Source of the DNA: Sternotherus odoratus
Taxonomy: Eukaryota > Chordata > Testudines > Kinosternidae
Assembly (NCBI GenBank): GCA_032164245.1
Contig: JAVMKO010000003.1
Span: 93,495,890-93,559,889 of the forward strand
Reading direction: 5' to 3'
DNA length: 64,000 nucleotides
The notes under the pieces were generated by a model, which made no database searches, had not been told where the DNA came from, and saw nothing but the letters and a program-made list of their open reading frames with translations. This document shows positions 36,190-48,904 of this stretch, one piece after another. The first letter of the stretch is position 1. Each line of letters opens with the position of its first letter. The translations under genes were made by a program, and so were the position numbers.

Positions 36190-36420
36190 GGGCATTGTGG
36201 AAAGTCGGAGGCTTAATGTCACATGCATCCTCACTAGTTCACAATCGACCCAGAGGGGTCGATTTCAGCGCTACTCCTATCGTTAGGGAGGAGTACAGAA
36301 GTCGATTTTTAGGTCCCTTTAAATCGACTCAAATGGCATGCATGTGAGGACGGGTACATGTTTATATCGACTTAACGTCGCTAAAGTCAATGTTAAGCCG
36401 TAGTGGGGACCAGCCCTAAT
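36190..36420. mobile_element. Second Harbinger-like MITE
   Basis: Shares style and words with 9076-9367: repeated ATCGAC/GTCGAT motifs, a hairpin at 36243-36268 (AATCGACCC/GGGGTCGATT), and the right end TAGTGGGGACCAGCCCT. The left end is not certain; a GGCTGGTCCCC word at about 36168 could be its start. Confidence 0.55.
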
Positions 36421-36954
36421 AATGAAAGTAATTGAATATTGTACCCACAGACACTACAGGGAGAATTTAGGTTGGTTAAATAAAATCAGTCATATTTCAC
36501 CTTGGCCAAGACACTGGATTAACACTGTCTGCTCTGCCATGACAATCTGCAATCATTGATGATCCCAAGACTGACACTATTTCTAGTTAGAAAAGGAACA
36601 GGTGGTACCAGATTCTGCACCCACTTACACTGCTGTAAACCTGATATAAAGCCGCTGTTTTCAAATGTACTTCAGTTTACACCAGTCTATTTTTTTTTGC
36701 CTACAAGTCCACAGTGCTCTCTCCTGAAAAGAGAGAAATGAAAATGATCACAAATTAAAAACAAGAAACAACAGGCCTACCTAGCCTATCATCATCTGTA
36801 TATTCTGGCTAGGTAGCTCCTTCACCTCATCAGCCTCAGAATTTCTTCCTGGGGTGGTGGTGAACCTGGAGTAAGAGTTAATTTGTCACTTTGGTTTACT
36901 TTTCAGTAATTACAAGGTGGACTTCAGGGCAGGAGCAAGTAGCTCTTTGAAGTA

Positions 36955-36990
36955 AAAAAACAAACAAACAAACAAACAAACAACAAAACC
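36955..36990 (+). repeat. (CAAA)n simple repeat
   Basis: About seven CAAA units. Confidence 0.9.
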
Positions 36991-38784
36991 TCATAACAAA
37001 AAGAAATACCTTTTCCAGCCTGCACTCCGCTGGGTTGTCTAATTATACTGGTTTCTGGTTTCCAGTCCTTCCCAAACAGAAGTTAACTTGGTTGTTTCCA
37101 AGAGCAATCGTCACTCAAAATAATCATTTTCTTTCTGCTACAGCTTTTTTCCAACCTATGCTCCTTCTCTCTCACCAGAAGAGGGTTTGTTTTTTTTTAA
37201 TGGTCACTGGCATTTAATTGGACTCAGGTGTCTCTAATTAACCGGAGATAACTTCTTTTCAGTTCAATTGGAAAAGGACCATTCTAGGCCTGTTATAACT
37301 GCCACTCTCTTATAGATGTCAGGTCTGACTTTGTCAAAATATGTAAAAAGGAGTCACTTTCAGCACCAAAATCTTTGATTTGGATAAAGCAGACTTCATT
37401 TTGCCAATTAGCCATCACTTGAAAACATTAGAAGTACTCTAGTTTATGTCTGTTGAAGTCCCGTGTTGCTGCATTCTCTGATGGCTTTAAAATATGTTGC
37501 TGTCTAAATGTGTAGTAAACACTACAATGAACGAGGTGCCTGTAACTGTATATTTAGCCAACTATGCAGTCAGATATCGATCCCCAACATAGAGCTCTTG
37601 TAAACAAAGTCATTGAAGCTATTTGAAGTGTTTGTGTGAAGATGCTTATATAACAAAATAATCCAGCTAACATTTGAAAACATCTAAATTAGCAAGGAAA
37701 TCAAATCAAGCATGAAGTTTCACCCAGGCTCCATTTGCTCTGGAAAGCAGTCAGCGATCTTTTTTGTTTTAAAAAGTTTGTACAAATGATTCCTATTACC
37801 ATAGTGGTACTGCTGCCTAGCTTGTCACAACACAAATTCCTTCAAGTAGTATATTGTATTTGAAAAATATTCTCAAGGTCACATTATCCTGAATTAACTG
37901 GTGACCTAGCCATTCTAGCTAAAACTACTTTCAAATGCAGTTTTCAAAAAGTTTTTTAATAATCCTTGTTGTTCTAGTTGATGCAGCCTTAACAATCTAT
38001 GGGAAATGGATGTTGTGGGTTTCAGTCCAGTTCCTAGTGGACATGTATAAAAAACATAAAAATAATTGGCCTAGATTATTTTTTAAAGCATACACGTGCT
38101 GTTTTCTTTTCTTTTTAAAATTTTTTAAGATGCAGCTGACCTGTATGATCACAAATCCTAATATGGTCTATAAATAAGGGCTTGCAGATGCTTAAGGCTT
38201 TGTGTGCATGTATGTGGTATATGTATGTGTGCAAACTCTGCTATACTCAAAGATGTCAGGCTCATGTAAAAATGGTGCATTTACTTTTGCACTCACTTTA
38301 AATCTGACCTTTTTAATGTAATGTTCAGTGAGGCCTGGAATTGAATGGATGGTACCATGTAAGGGCCTTTTTGTGCCTTCCCTGGCTCTATCAATTGAAT
38401 GGAAAAAGGACTTTACTGTCCAGTGCTGTCAATCCACCTTCTTTCATTAAGATAGTTCTTTTAAATATGTATTTTTAGTTTGAGATTGCTCATCAACATG
38501 TGGAAGGATTATGATATTTGACACATATGCTTCAATCATTGAAGCCATAAAAGGGTCCTTATAACAGTGATTCTGCCACCTTGTCGTCTAGCTCTCCTAC
38601 AGTTGATCAATTTCTCTACTATGGGAAATTCACCAAAAAGAAGTTTTCCAGAGCACATACATTCCAATCTTTGATAGAAAACTATTCACAGACTTTCATC
38701 CTTTCTGATGGCTTGTCATTTACTAGAACAACTCCTCAAGCATTATCTTCTGAGATACAAAGTAAAACATATTTTGAGTAACCT
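36991..38784. other. No gene recognised
   Basis: AT-rich DNA, no recognised element. Confidence 0.4.
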
Positions 38785-39640
38785 GCTTAACTAGAGATAG
38801 TGCAAGTGGGTAACCTATAGTGAAGGCCTTCAACCTGATCTGAACCCAGCAGGACCTGACTACAAGTGTTGGGTCCAGGTCAGGTTTGATGGGAAAACAA
38901 CTAGATCCCTTTGGGCTCAAATCAGCTCTCCTCCTCCTACCCAGGTGGTCAGTGTGGTGGTAGCTGAGTGCCCCGCTCTTGCTGGCCACCACCACCTCAA
39001 TGAGTGTGGGGGTCATAGATTCACAGGTCTGGTGGTCTTGAACAGCTCTGGAATAGTCTCCGGGAGACTCTTTCAGCGTGCCAGCCCCCTTAGGGCTACA
39101 GTCTTTCACCAGGGTAAGCCACTTGGCCCCACTGCCTCCTTAGACTGAACCTTGGAGCCTCTAGCACTCCTGCTTAATCCTATAAGCTCCCTTCAGTGAG
39201 TCCACTTGAGACTTGTACACCCAAAAGGAGCAATTGCCCCCACCCCCCGCCCCCCGTTACACTGGAGTGACTCTTAGCCAGCCTTGTTAAAACAATAGGG
39301 TTTGTGAGATGTCTGGAACACAACATACAAAGTCTTTGGTTAACATAAAGAACAGAAAGTTACAGCATTTTGTTAAACCCAGAGGTCAGACCCCTCTTTT
39401 GTCCCAGTTCAGGACAGTCTCCTGCTTCCAGAAGCCCTACTTAACAACCCTACCTGGTGCCTCTTCAGTCCTTTGTTCTTGTTCCTGAGCAAACATTGTC
39501 ACCTGGCTTTCCTGGTCAGTCCTTTGTTCTCCAGCTGGTCAAACCCAGTTGGCTTCCCGGGGAGGGGTGCCCCATCCACGGGGAATTAGATACAATGTGC
39601 CAAATGTCCAGGCAATTGAAATGGCCATTGTGTTCTTGAA
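38785..39640. repeat. Unclassified, possibly repeat-derived block
   Basis: A GC-richer block with a C-run at 39238-39257 and pyrimidine-rich tracts, unlike its AT-rich neighbours. It resembles other LTR-type repeats in style but I cannot name it or its ends. Confidence 0.25.
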
Positions 39641-39721
39641 ATCTCCAAGGAGAATGGGGCCCCAGGCCTCAGACAGCTAGGTGTCACTCACATCTATATC
39701 TCTAGGTCCCTAAAAGAAGTA

Positions 39722-40427
39722 AAGGTTTCAGGGTAGTAGCCATTTTAATCCGTATCTGCAAAAAGAATGAGGAGTACTTGTGATACTTTAGAGACTAACC
39801 AATTTATTTGGACATAAGCTTTATATAGATAGATATAGATATAGATATACACACAGAAAACATGAAAAGGTGGAGGTTGCCATATCAACTTTAAGTGGCT
39901 TAATCAATTAAGGTGAGCTATTATTAGCAGAAGAAAAAATAACCTTTTGTAGCGATAATCAGGATGGCTCATTTCAAGCAGTTGGCAAGAAGGTGTGAAT
40001 AACAGTAGGGGGATACTTGACATGGGGAAATAGATTCAATTTATGTAATGACCAAGCCACTCCCAGTCTTTATTAAAGCCTAATTTAATGGTATCTAGTT
40101 TGAAAATTAATTCCAGTTCAACAGTTTCTCATTGGAGTCTGCTTTTGAAGTTTTTTGGTTGAAGAATTGCCACTTTTAAGTCTGTTACTGAGTGACCAGA
40201 AAGATTGACGTGTTCTCCTACTGATTTTTGAATGTTATAATTCCTGATATCAGATTTGTGTCCATTTATTCTTTTGCGTTGAGACTGTTCAGTTTGGCTG
40301 GTGTACATGGCAGAGGGGCATTGCTGGCACATGATGGCATATATCACATTGGTAGATGTGCAGGTGAACAAGCCCCTGATGGCTAATCGCCTCATCACAT
40401 CAGCCACAAGTACTCCTTGTTCTTTTT
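39722..40427 (-). mobile_element. Penelope-like element, copy 4, with inverted 5' stub
   Basis: Minus-strand PLE. The 3' end (left) is GGTTTCAGGGTAGTAGCC and the tail TACTTTAGAGACTAACCAAT. A (GATATA)-type microsatellite at 39829-39850 now occupies the place of the hammerhead-like hairpin. The coding segment follows. At the right end, 40405-40427 is an inverted copy of tail segment 39760-39782, matching at 21 of 23 positions. No clear target duplication is seen. Confidence 0.82.
40010..40407 (-). pseudogene. PLE GIY-YIG endonuclease fragment
   Basis: From 40407 the frame reads into FTCTSTNVIYAIMCQQCP, RKRINGHKSDIRNYNIQK and GEHVNLSGH, the GIY-YIG nuclease layout. The second motif reads YTS instead of YIG, so the active-site signature is damaged. 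After LQ the frame meets a TGA (just below 40129) at the same codon as in the copy at 15987, then continues in register as ETVELELIFKLDTI. No polymerase part remains. Confidence 0.75.
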
Positions 40428-41318
40428 ACTATCCATGAGATAAAGTTCAAACTGAGAGGGTGTGGATCATGTTAATAAAGATGATCATGTGTAGCTAATG
40501 GTTCTAATCCACCCAATTTATACTGCTGTGCTTTGGGCAGTTAGGTTTCTAACAGCCAGTTAATTAAATGTCAAAAAAGCAACTTTATCTTTCAGACAAG
40601 TGAAATGCACTTAGCCCAGTATTTGGATCACCTCTGCCTTTTAACAAAGGTTGCTTCCTGGTGCAGTAAAAACAAAGGGGAAGCAAATTAAGTTTAGATT
40701 TCAACTCTAACATTCTCTCTTCCAGTATTCCAATTAATATTTTTGTTTGCAAATCAAAAGTGAACTTTGGTTAAAATAAGTGAAGTACATCAATAACCCT
40801 GCTTTAATTCCTTATATTGAAGTAATTTACGTATTATGGGGAAAGGATAGCAACTGGATTAAAATCTTTGCTATAAAATCTATCAAATTAAAATACGTCT
40901 ATAATTATAAAATGTTAGAGATTTAATAATTTGGGTACCGCTGACACACAATTTTGGATATTTATTAATTAGCAGATAGACCACATTTTTAGAGTGGTGC
41001 TTGTTCTAACCCGCATCAATAATAACAAGGACATGTGGTGTACAACTTTCCAGCAAGTAAGAAATATGAATTCATGAGCTTTTTTCTTCAAAGGTGTATC
41101 CCATTGTAAGAGAAGCAATACCATATATAATATGCTGTATCAGAAATGGTGTAGTTCATCTTTTCAGAGAAAAAGCAATTTGATTCAATGTGAAAAATCT
41201 GTTTTTGTTTTTAGTGCTCTTTGCAGGCTCAGATTGCCTATTGGTTAGAGGTAGTGGAAATTTTCTGTATGATTTTTTTGGTTGTTGTTGAAAAAATGGG
41301 TTTTCCCCTTTATAAGAA
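40428..41318. other. No gene recognised
   Basis: AT-rich DNA. Confidence 0.4.
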
Positions 41319-41525
41319 ACTAGCATAAGTGCCCGGCGCTGCTCGGGTCAGTCGGAGGTGGGGAGGTGGCAGACAGCTGACACCCCCTGACCAACCCCAA
41401 CACCCACCCCTCACCCCTCACCCACCCCGATACCTTCCCACCCCCCCAAGCAAACCCAACACCCCCACCTCACCCCCCGACCAAACCCGACACCCCCACC
41501 TCACTTACCGTCCCACCAAACCCGA

Positions 41526-41845
41526 GTGATCTCCGGGGTTCCGTTGGGAGGGGGGAGGGGCAGTGAGCTGAGTGATCTCCGGGGTTCCGTTGGGAGGGGG
41601 GAGGGGCAGTGAGCTGAGTGATCTCCGGGGTTCCGTTGGAGGAGGGAGGGGCAGTGAGCTGAGTGATCTCCGGGGTTCCGTTGGGAGGGGGGAGGGGCAG
41701 TGAGCTGAGTGAATCTCCGGGGTTCCGTTGGAGGAGGGAGGGGCAGTGAGCTGAGTGATCTCCGGGGTTCCGTTGGGAGGGGGGAGGGGCAGAGAACTGA
41801 GGGATCTCCGGCGTTCTGTTGGAGGAGGGAGGGGTGAGCTGAGCG
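41526..41845 (+). repeat. 46-bp minisatellite, about seven units
   Basis: Units start at 41526, 41572, 41618, 41663, 41709, 41755 and 41801. The unit begins GTGATCTCCGGGGTTCCGTT and ends GGCAGTGAGCTGA. Two variants exist in the G-rich part (GGGAGGGGGGAGGGG and GGAGGAGGGAGGGG); the first fits a G-quadruplex pattern. Confidence 0.95.
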
Positions 41846-42058
41846 AGTGAGGTATCTGTTGGAGGGGGGTATTATGACATCATCGCCACCTAACCGCCCA
41901 GCCGATGTGATTGGCCCTGAAAGACTTTCACCCCTGGGGGGCGTCAGAGGTGAGATCCGAAAATTTTTCGACCCTTACCAGCATCTAGACCCCAAGACCC
42001 CTCACTGTACCAAATTTCAAGTCTCTGGCTCAAACGGTGCGGGAGGACTTCGCAGTCA

Positions 42059-42100
42059 TACGTACATACATACATACATACACACATACATACATACACC
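42059..42100 (+). repeat. (CATA)n microsatellite
   Basis: About nine units with CACA interruptions. Confidence 0.9.
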
Positions 42101-42509
42101 ACTTGACTTTTATATATATAGTTTCTTCTCTATTTCATTTATGACCAGAATCCAGCCACTTTGTGCCACCTGATAAATATGGCCGGATCATACCAGAAAA
42201 TCTGGCCCTTTGTGCTAGAGCAAGGTAGTCTGAGAGAGATAGAAAAAATTAGAGATTATAGAGTTCACTGGTCAATAACAAGTTTAAATGGCATGTGTTT
42301 GACTCGGTGGTGGAAGACTAAACATTAGGTTTTTAACTATTAGATTTGGGATGAACCAGTATATTCTGAAAGCTCCAATACTCCAATCTATAGCTAGAAC
42401 AGCCTGTCCACAGTCTGGTCTTCTGCTTAATAAAAAGAGAGTTATTAAAGAAAGAAGCATCTGTGCTCTCTGTGCACACAATGTCAATCCATAAGATGCT
42501 AGACCTTCA

Positions 42510-42915
42510 GAGTGGCAGAGTCCTCATATAATCATATAGTTTAATGATAGATCATCTAGCCTGACCTCTGTATATCACAGGACATCAACACCACCCAGTA
42601 CCCACACACTAAACTCAACACCACCATATTATAGCCCACGGGAGAATAAGCTATTATGTACAGAAGCAGAGAAGAAGAGGGACTATGTGCACCAGGGTCA
42701 GAGTCCGCCTTATAATCAAGGGCTTCTGCAGCACATTGGACCTAAATTATACAGCAGAGATCCCAGAATTACATGGTATGGACTCCAGAGTCCTGCATCA
42801 CTGCTTCCCTGCAAGCTGGTCTCCTGCACTGACGACTCACAAATCCAGTTCAATCACTTGTGTTCATTGTGTATGTTTTTGGCTAATAAACTTCATTTAG
42901 TACTAAAAAACATTT
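42510..42915. repeat. CR1-end-like fragment and unclassified A-tailed segment
   Basis: 42525-42640 carries ATCATCTAGCCTGACCTC and TATATCACAGGACATCA, words shared with the 3' region of a CR1 family. 42660-42915 ends GCTAATAAACTTCATTTAG followed by A residues, like the 3' end of a retroposed or LTR sequence. The identity of the second part is unknown. Confidence 0.4.
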
Positions 42916-43186
42916 AATTTCCATTTTAAATGGGCTGAACCTTTGTTGTTGTTGTTGTTGTTGGGGGGGGGAACTGGAGGTATTGGCAGCTGGACAGAGA
43001 CACAGGCCAGTCTGGAGTGGGAAGCTTAGATTTATTGTGGTATACAAGGCCTAGCCAGTGGAGAGAGTCAGAAAGGGCTTGACATGGTCATATTGACAGG
43101 CAAAGATATTTTTCTACTTGCCATTTGGATAGACTACAGGGGAAACAGGTACTAGGGAGAGTGGAGAAGAGGAGGGTGCAGTAAGT

Positions 43187-43395
43187 CATAGATTCTAAGG
43201 CCTGAAGGGACAATTGTGATCAGCTAGTCTGACCTCCGTATAACACAGAACATGAGACTTCCCTGAATTAATTCCCGTTTGCGCTAGAGCAGATTTTTTA
43301 GAAAATCATCCAGTCTTGATTTAAAAATTGCCAGTGATGGGGTGTCTACCAGAGCCCTTGGTAAGTTGTTCCAATGGTTAATTACTTCAAGATAA
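43187..43395 (-). pseudogene. CR1 LINE 3' fragment
   Basis: The minus strand encodes INHWNNLPRALVDTPSLAIF followed by KSRLDDFL, the typical C-terminus of a CR1 ORF2 protein, and the left part has the 3' untranslated words GTCTGACCTCCGTATAACAC. 5'-truncated and decayed. Confidence 0.85.
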
Positions 43396-45829
43396 TCCAG
43401 AAGGAAAATCAAGGCACAGACCAACATTTTATCTATTATAACAGGAAAGGTCAGATTTTCAGTATGTTCTGGAGGGAGAAATTGCAAGATTCAGACATGG
43501 CCTGGATGTGTGAGGAAAAGGAGAGGATGGAGTGAAAAATGACCATCTGGTTGCAAATGACCATCTTGCTGTTGTCAAGAGTAACAAAGAATGGGAAAAG
43601 TGGACAGGATGTAGGAGAAAACCTATAGAGCTTGGTTTCAGCCATGTTGATCCTACATTGTTAACCAACCCTCCAGGAAGGTATCCTGAAGAGTGTGATT
43701 TATAGAACTGTGTGGAAAAGAAGAGGTCAGGTTTGGAGAAGTAGATTTGTTATTATCATAGATATTGCAATTAAATCAATGTGAGTAGATTTAAATTATA
43801 GGCACCCCTCTTCCCCTCTGCCCTGGTGCTCGATCCTACCTGCCACTGCACCACCTTCACCCCACCCCATTTCCACCCCCTTCTCCAAAGTCCCCGCCCC
43901 TGCCCCACCTTTTTACTGGCTCCTTGACTGAGTGCACCACTGAGTGCAAGGCCAGTCTCCTGGCTGAGGGCTGACTTTGTAGAAGAAGTCGAACTAGGCT
44001 GGTAAACTCTGTATATAGCTTAGCACTGATGGTGGGACAACACTTTGTAAATAAAGACATGGGTGCTGCACACTCGAGGTCTCTCTGAGCTTTATTGGGG
44101 CAGCCAGTGAGCCCCAGGAAGAGAGGCAGCCAGCAGACCCTGTAGTACCCAAAATGACATTTTTAAATTTAGCATACCGGAAAGAAAGGGTAGTTAGTTG
44201 GGTATGCTATGAATCACTGTGATTTGCAAACTGAAGTCCTTAATGACAGTCTCATTGAATGTTCTTGGTGCCAAATGCTGTTTGCTTTTGCTTTCAGAAC
44301 AGTCTGCATTAATAATGAGTGACTCCCTTTGGAAGTTATTTATATAACATATTTCTCCTGGCCACAGGCAGCTGCTCCATGCTAGGTGAGGATGAGAGAG
44401 AGAGTGTGTGTACCTGGCAACTGAATAGAGCCATCCAGTTTAATGCACTACTAAAAACCATAGAGTATTGCACCAGAAATCCTTCCCAGAACTTTGGTTA
44501 GTAAAACACCATTGTGAAGGTATTTACGTGGGTCTGGTATGGGTAGCACTTTGCAGTTAGGCTTGTCTGGGTCATCTTTGAAGAGAAGAGTTAATAGACA
44601 AGAGAATGTGAGGGTGACATTTTATACTTAAACATCTTATGTTTGGTACCAAAACAGATTTTTGAAGAGCACTGTCTGTGCTGCTCCATACTTGCAATTA
44701 AGCATAACCCATATAGAAACTACAAGCTAAAAGACTGCATATGACTGGACTCCTTAAGAATATTTTTCACACAGAACGAGTAGTTGCTAGTTGATGTATT
44801 TTCCTCTTGAAACCCCACATCATACCTAGACTCTAACAAATAATTTAAGTCACAATGAACAATTGCTTTTTGGTGCCTCTTCCATACGTTACTCTTTAAT
44901 CTCCACTAACTGAAAGTAAGGAACATCTGTTGCCATTTTGCACATTAAGTAGACCTTTCACAGCATATTCAACTGAAATTATATTTAGCTACATTTTTCC
45001 CCAGCAGTGCATTTCCTGATCAATTGCCTGAAAAAGAAAAATGAAGCAAGGTTGAGGCAAAACCCTGTTCTTCTGTTATTCCACTTCTGACTTGCTTGAA
45101 TGGTTAGTATGAAGAGCTGCTGCCCAAAATAAGGAGGGGAAAACAGAGCATGGTTAGGGTTTATTTCATTTGATCTGTTTGTGAGGATGTCATGGGGGGG
45201 AGGGGGGAGAAGGAAATGAAATGAGGGTTGGAAACATCTCTCAGGTTAAAGTTTCCTCAAGGCAGTTATAGAAATGTAGGGTTCTGATTCCCCATTGTTC
45301 TGCGCCATATGTAGTGCAATGGAAAACCATTTACACCAATACAAAACGAGTGTCTAACATGACAGTAGCATATAATATGGTTATGTAGCTTATCGGTTTC
45401 CTTCATGTCAGGTTTTTAGTGTAGAGCAACCTTCACTGTTGGATGGAATTTTTGTATGAAAATACATACATTTATGAAAGCACTCTATGCACCCAGGGCT
45501 AATGCTGTATGCACAATAGTTATGAGATATTTTATATCCATTTAGTTTCCTTTTTTTTTTTTATTCAGCAGAATATCATATCCTGGTATTGTTAATTCAG
45601 ATAATGTAGCAGTGGCCAATCCTGCTACGTGACATACGAAAAACATCAAGACAGAAATACTAAGATAGGAAAGTAAACACTGGTTAATCTTATAAAAGAT
45701 AATCTAGAATTAAAATATATTTTTCCTCCAGAATAAGATCATTGCATTTTGCTTTCCATAACCATGTAATGATGGCTAAGGCTAAGATTTTTGTCATGGT
45801 GATTTTTAGTAAAAATAATGGATATGTCA
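43396..45829. other. No gene recognised; possible LTR 3' part near 44050
   Basis: Around 43978-44150 there is TGTATATAGC, then AATAAA (44051-44056), then GCTGCACACTCGAGGTCTCT, which could be the R-U5 part of an LTR, but I could not fix ends. A G-run lies at 45194-45208. The rest is AT-rich and unassigned. Confidence 0.3.
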
Positions 45830-46250
45830 TGGGCAATTAACAAAAATCAGGGAAGCTGGGACCTGTCTGTGACTTTTGCTGCTGCGGCTCCATGGTTTCC
45901 CACACCACCATGATGGCTGGGAGCTGTGGGGTTCCCTCTCCACCCACAGTGGCTGGGAGCTGCAGTCTCCCCACCCCCCCACCCATGGCAGCTGGGAGCT
46001 GCAGGGTGACCATATTTTCCAAAGAGAAAAGAGGACACCCCAGCCACTTGCCCGAGGCATCCCCCTCGGCCCATGTGAGGCTGATGCCCCTCACTGGAAC
46101 CATGAGGAGGGCCCCTCAGGCGTCTGTCAGCTGTCGTTGGAACTTTGCAGGGGGGCCCACCAGCTGCCTGCTCCAGAGTCCTGAAGCCCCTGGGGGCTGA
46201 AGCAGAGAAAGTCAAAGATTCCATGACCTGTGTGACATAAACCTAGCCTT
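45830..46250. repeat. Composite repeat with short tandem units
   Basis: Left words TTTTTAGTAAAAATAATGGA and right GTGACATAAACCTAGCC are characteristic of a DNA-transposon-derived repeat common in turtles. Inside, GGCTGGGAGCTG recurs at about 60-bp spacing (45917, 45952, 45990). The overlapping frames on both strands are by-products. Confidence 0.45.
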
Positions 46251-47829
46251 AAGATGGCACATAAATGCCAGTGGTATTGCTTGCTAGACCACTCAATCAA
46301 AACTGGGTGTGTTTCATATAGTGGCAATTGTCCCCAGAGAATGGGAAACACTCTGTTCATTTGGCATTTTCCTTCTGTGACTAGGTCATCTTAATTTCTG
46401 TGTATACTTGTGGGCTGTGTCTGTCTTCCATCATTTGGCTCCGGACACTTCTGTCTCCTCCTTTTTGATAGGATAATTTCATTGCCTCTTACTAATTTGT
46501 CCAGTAGGCTAAAACATAGAGCCTTCCCCTCCTTTACAGCAGTTAACAAAATGTCCAAGACAATCATCCAGAAACCTCTGCTGAGGCTTCAGGGTGACTG
46601 CATCATTCTTCTGCTCTATGTATCTGACCTCCTTTATCAGTGAGCCTGCAGGGGATCTCAGGCTATCTACTTTGGGTTCCAGTCCAGGGACTCAATAGCA
46701 AACAGCTAAGGTCCTCAGGTACTCAGATCCCTAGCTTCAACACTTTCCACCCCAGTCTAACTTTAGATCTTTCCCAAAAACCTTTCTTGGGTGCTCCCTC
46801 TTTCTCCCTCTCTCTCTCTCTAGGCCTCTTCTTGGTTGGGGTCACAGAGATCCTCCTAGCACTTCCCTGCAACCTGGCTTTACTACAGGAGAACCATCCC
46901 ACTCCCTGCATGCCTTTCCCACATTTTTTCTATTGTGCCCCCTTTTTGGATTCCCAGGTTCTTTCCCCATTACCTGGGGCTGTTTTCTGTAGGACTCTTC
47001 CTGCTCTCTGTCCGCAGTAGAACTCAGTGCTTGCCTGTGTATCTTCTGACCCTGCTTGATCATGTGACTCCTCCTTGAGTGCCTCTGTCATTCTTAGCAA
47101 TTGAGACTCTTCCTAGGCAGAAGGGTCAACCCCTGTCCTGTCAGTCTATGCATCCTGTCACACCGTCACATAGCTTGGTAAGATATGGACAGAGTATTAG
47201 CTCTAGAGCGACTTTTCCTAGCTCTTGTCTATATAACATACAAAATTAATCTCAAACTTCTGTTGTTCATGAACATAAAAATGTTTCTGACTGAACTCTG
47301 TGTCTGGAGAGCAAAATATTTAATGCATATTTAGCATCCTTGCTCCTCCTGGTCTGGAACTCAGTCCAAATTCCGTTGACTTCGATATAAGCTGTGTTGA
47401 GCCCCTGGAAAGGAGGCAGATGAGAACAACAGAAGGCTAATATCTCTCTTGAGAAGTTATTCACAGAGCAATCCTCCGAAGATCAAGAGATCTGCCTAAA
47501 GCTGTGTGAAGAGGTTTTCATTACTGATGGAATGACCAAAAATAATTTGTGTAGCTTAATGAAAAACAGTGAAAAGTTGTTCATTTTGCTTGGGACAGAT
47601 TCACAAAACTTGACTTTTTCTAGGGAGAAAGTCACATTTTGCAAACAAACAAATGCCCAACCTACCCACCACCACCATAGAACTTTATAGAAATGACATT
47701 GGGCCCTGCATTAAAACTGTAATTTGTCCCACGGGTATGAAATATCACAAGCCATTACAAAGTAACGTGCTTTTTTGTGCTACTCTTTACTCATCTGTGA
47801 AATTGTATGCTGCTTTTCTTCAGTTAGCT
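46251..47829. other. No gene recognised
   Basis: Includes a pyrimidine-rich stretch (46640-47040) with a (CT)n patch at 46798-46822. The 126-codon frame there has no domain. Confidence 0.35.
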
Positions 47830-48050
47830 TCATCTCAAGGCACTTTGCAAACTATGTAAGAATAATTATATAAATACTTGCCTTCCAAAGGAACTTGAAG
47901 TGCTCCCCTAAGATAAATATCATCCTCCATTGACTGACAAAAGACTTGCTCAATATCAAACAATGAGCCAAGGGAAATGATCAGGAATAGAACCCAGGTC
48001 TCTAGACTTCGAGTTGACTGTGCTAAACAGCAGGCAATATTGTCCTGTAT
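47830..48050 (-). repeat. Degraded MIR-like SINE, antisense
   Basis: CTCAAGGCACTTTGCAAACT on the left and GGAATAGAACCCAGGTCTCT on the right match the complement of a MIR-type SINE with its tRNA-like head. Confidence 0.5.
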
Positions 48051-48063
48051 TGTTATACAGAAC

Positions 48064-48415
48064 TGTGATGGAGTACACTCCCATCCCACTCAGGAGAAGG
48101 CTCATGAGCTCCTCTGGGCTCAATCCTTACTAAAGAGACCCCCCTGCAGAGTCCGCTCCAATTGGAGAAAGCAAGTATAAAAAGGAGAGTTAGTCTCAGG
48201 AAGGGGCAGCAACCAGGAGAGAAAACGGCTGTGCCTCAGAAGGAACTGACTCTTGTTACGGAGTAGCTGGGAGGGAAACAGCTGACACGCCTCCATCACC
48301 CAAAGACTTAACAAAAGATCTTTGAAAGGGGGAAAGGGTTTAGAAGCTACCTGAGCGTGACCTGGGAGAAAGACCCTGCCTATCACGGGGCAGAACTGGA
48401 ATGCAGGCAACTCTG
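48064..48415 (+). repeat. LTR-like repeat with TATA box
   Basis: Begins TGTGATGGAGTACACTCCC. A TATA-box word, AAGTATAAAAAGGAG, lies near 48173, then purine-rich sequence. Similar in start and layout to 30575-30985. The end is not fixed. Confidence 0.4.
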
Positions 48416-48904
48416 GTTTGGAGGGTAGTATCTATACAGCACACAGCAAAATAGGAAATCAAAGTATGTTCATTTCTTGTAACACTTGCTATTTTTCTCT
48501 TATTTTTTGAAAACCAATTAATTGGTCTTTTCACCTACTTCATGCTTCATCTTTCAGTTCCTTTTCACACACAGAACTCTAAATTTCAAAAGCAATTCTG
48601 TCTGGAAAAAGTTAGAAAAAGGAAGAGTTATCCTTGCAAAAAATGTAGAAGAGCAAAGTCAGTTCTGCTTCCTGTAAAAGAAGTAGTAGTATTCACCCTT
48701 ATTGTATTGGGTGATTATATGGAAGCTTAATTCTAAAAAGAGAGGAATAATATCAAAGAGTCTAGGAAGCTATCACTATGAATATATATAATGAACCATG
48801 AGCAGTGGAAAAAGGTGATCTGCCTCTCAGGTGAGACACACTATAACAATGTAAATTTTATTCCCTTGAATTCATATTCACTTATAACTAATCTACTAAA
48901 GCAC

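Larger units (their letters stand above)
41319..42122 (+). mobile_element. Unclassified element with internal minisatellite, possibly Helitron-like
   Basis: From ACTAGCATAAGTGCCCGG to the TATATATATAG word. The left end has a CCCG/CGGG hairpin, the middle a 46-bp minisatellite, then conserved-looking single-copy sequence (CCAAATTTCAAGTCTCTGGC) and a (CATA)n microsatellite just before the right end. This order (short hairpin start, microsatellite near the 3' end) resembles short Helitron-like families of other animals, but no transposase is present and no duplication is seen. The class is a guess. Confidence 0.4.

Noticed and set aside
41526..41845. CRISPR-like array
   Set aside because: Units are contiguous 46-bp repeats without spacers, so this is a minisatellite in a vertebrate genome.
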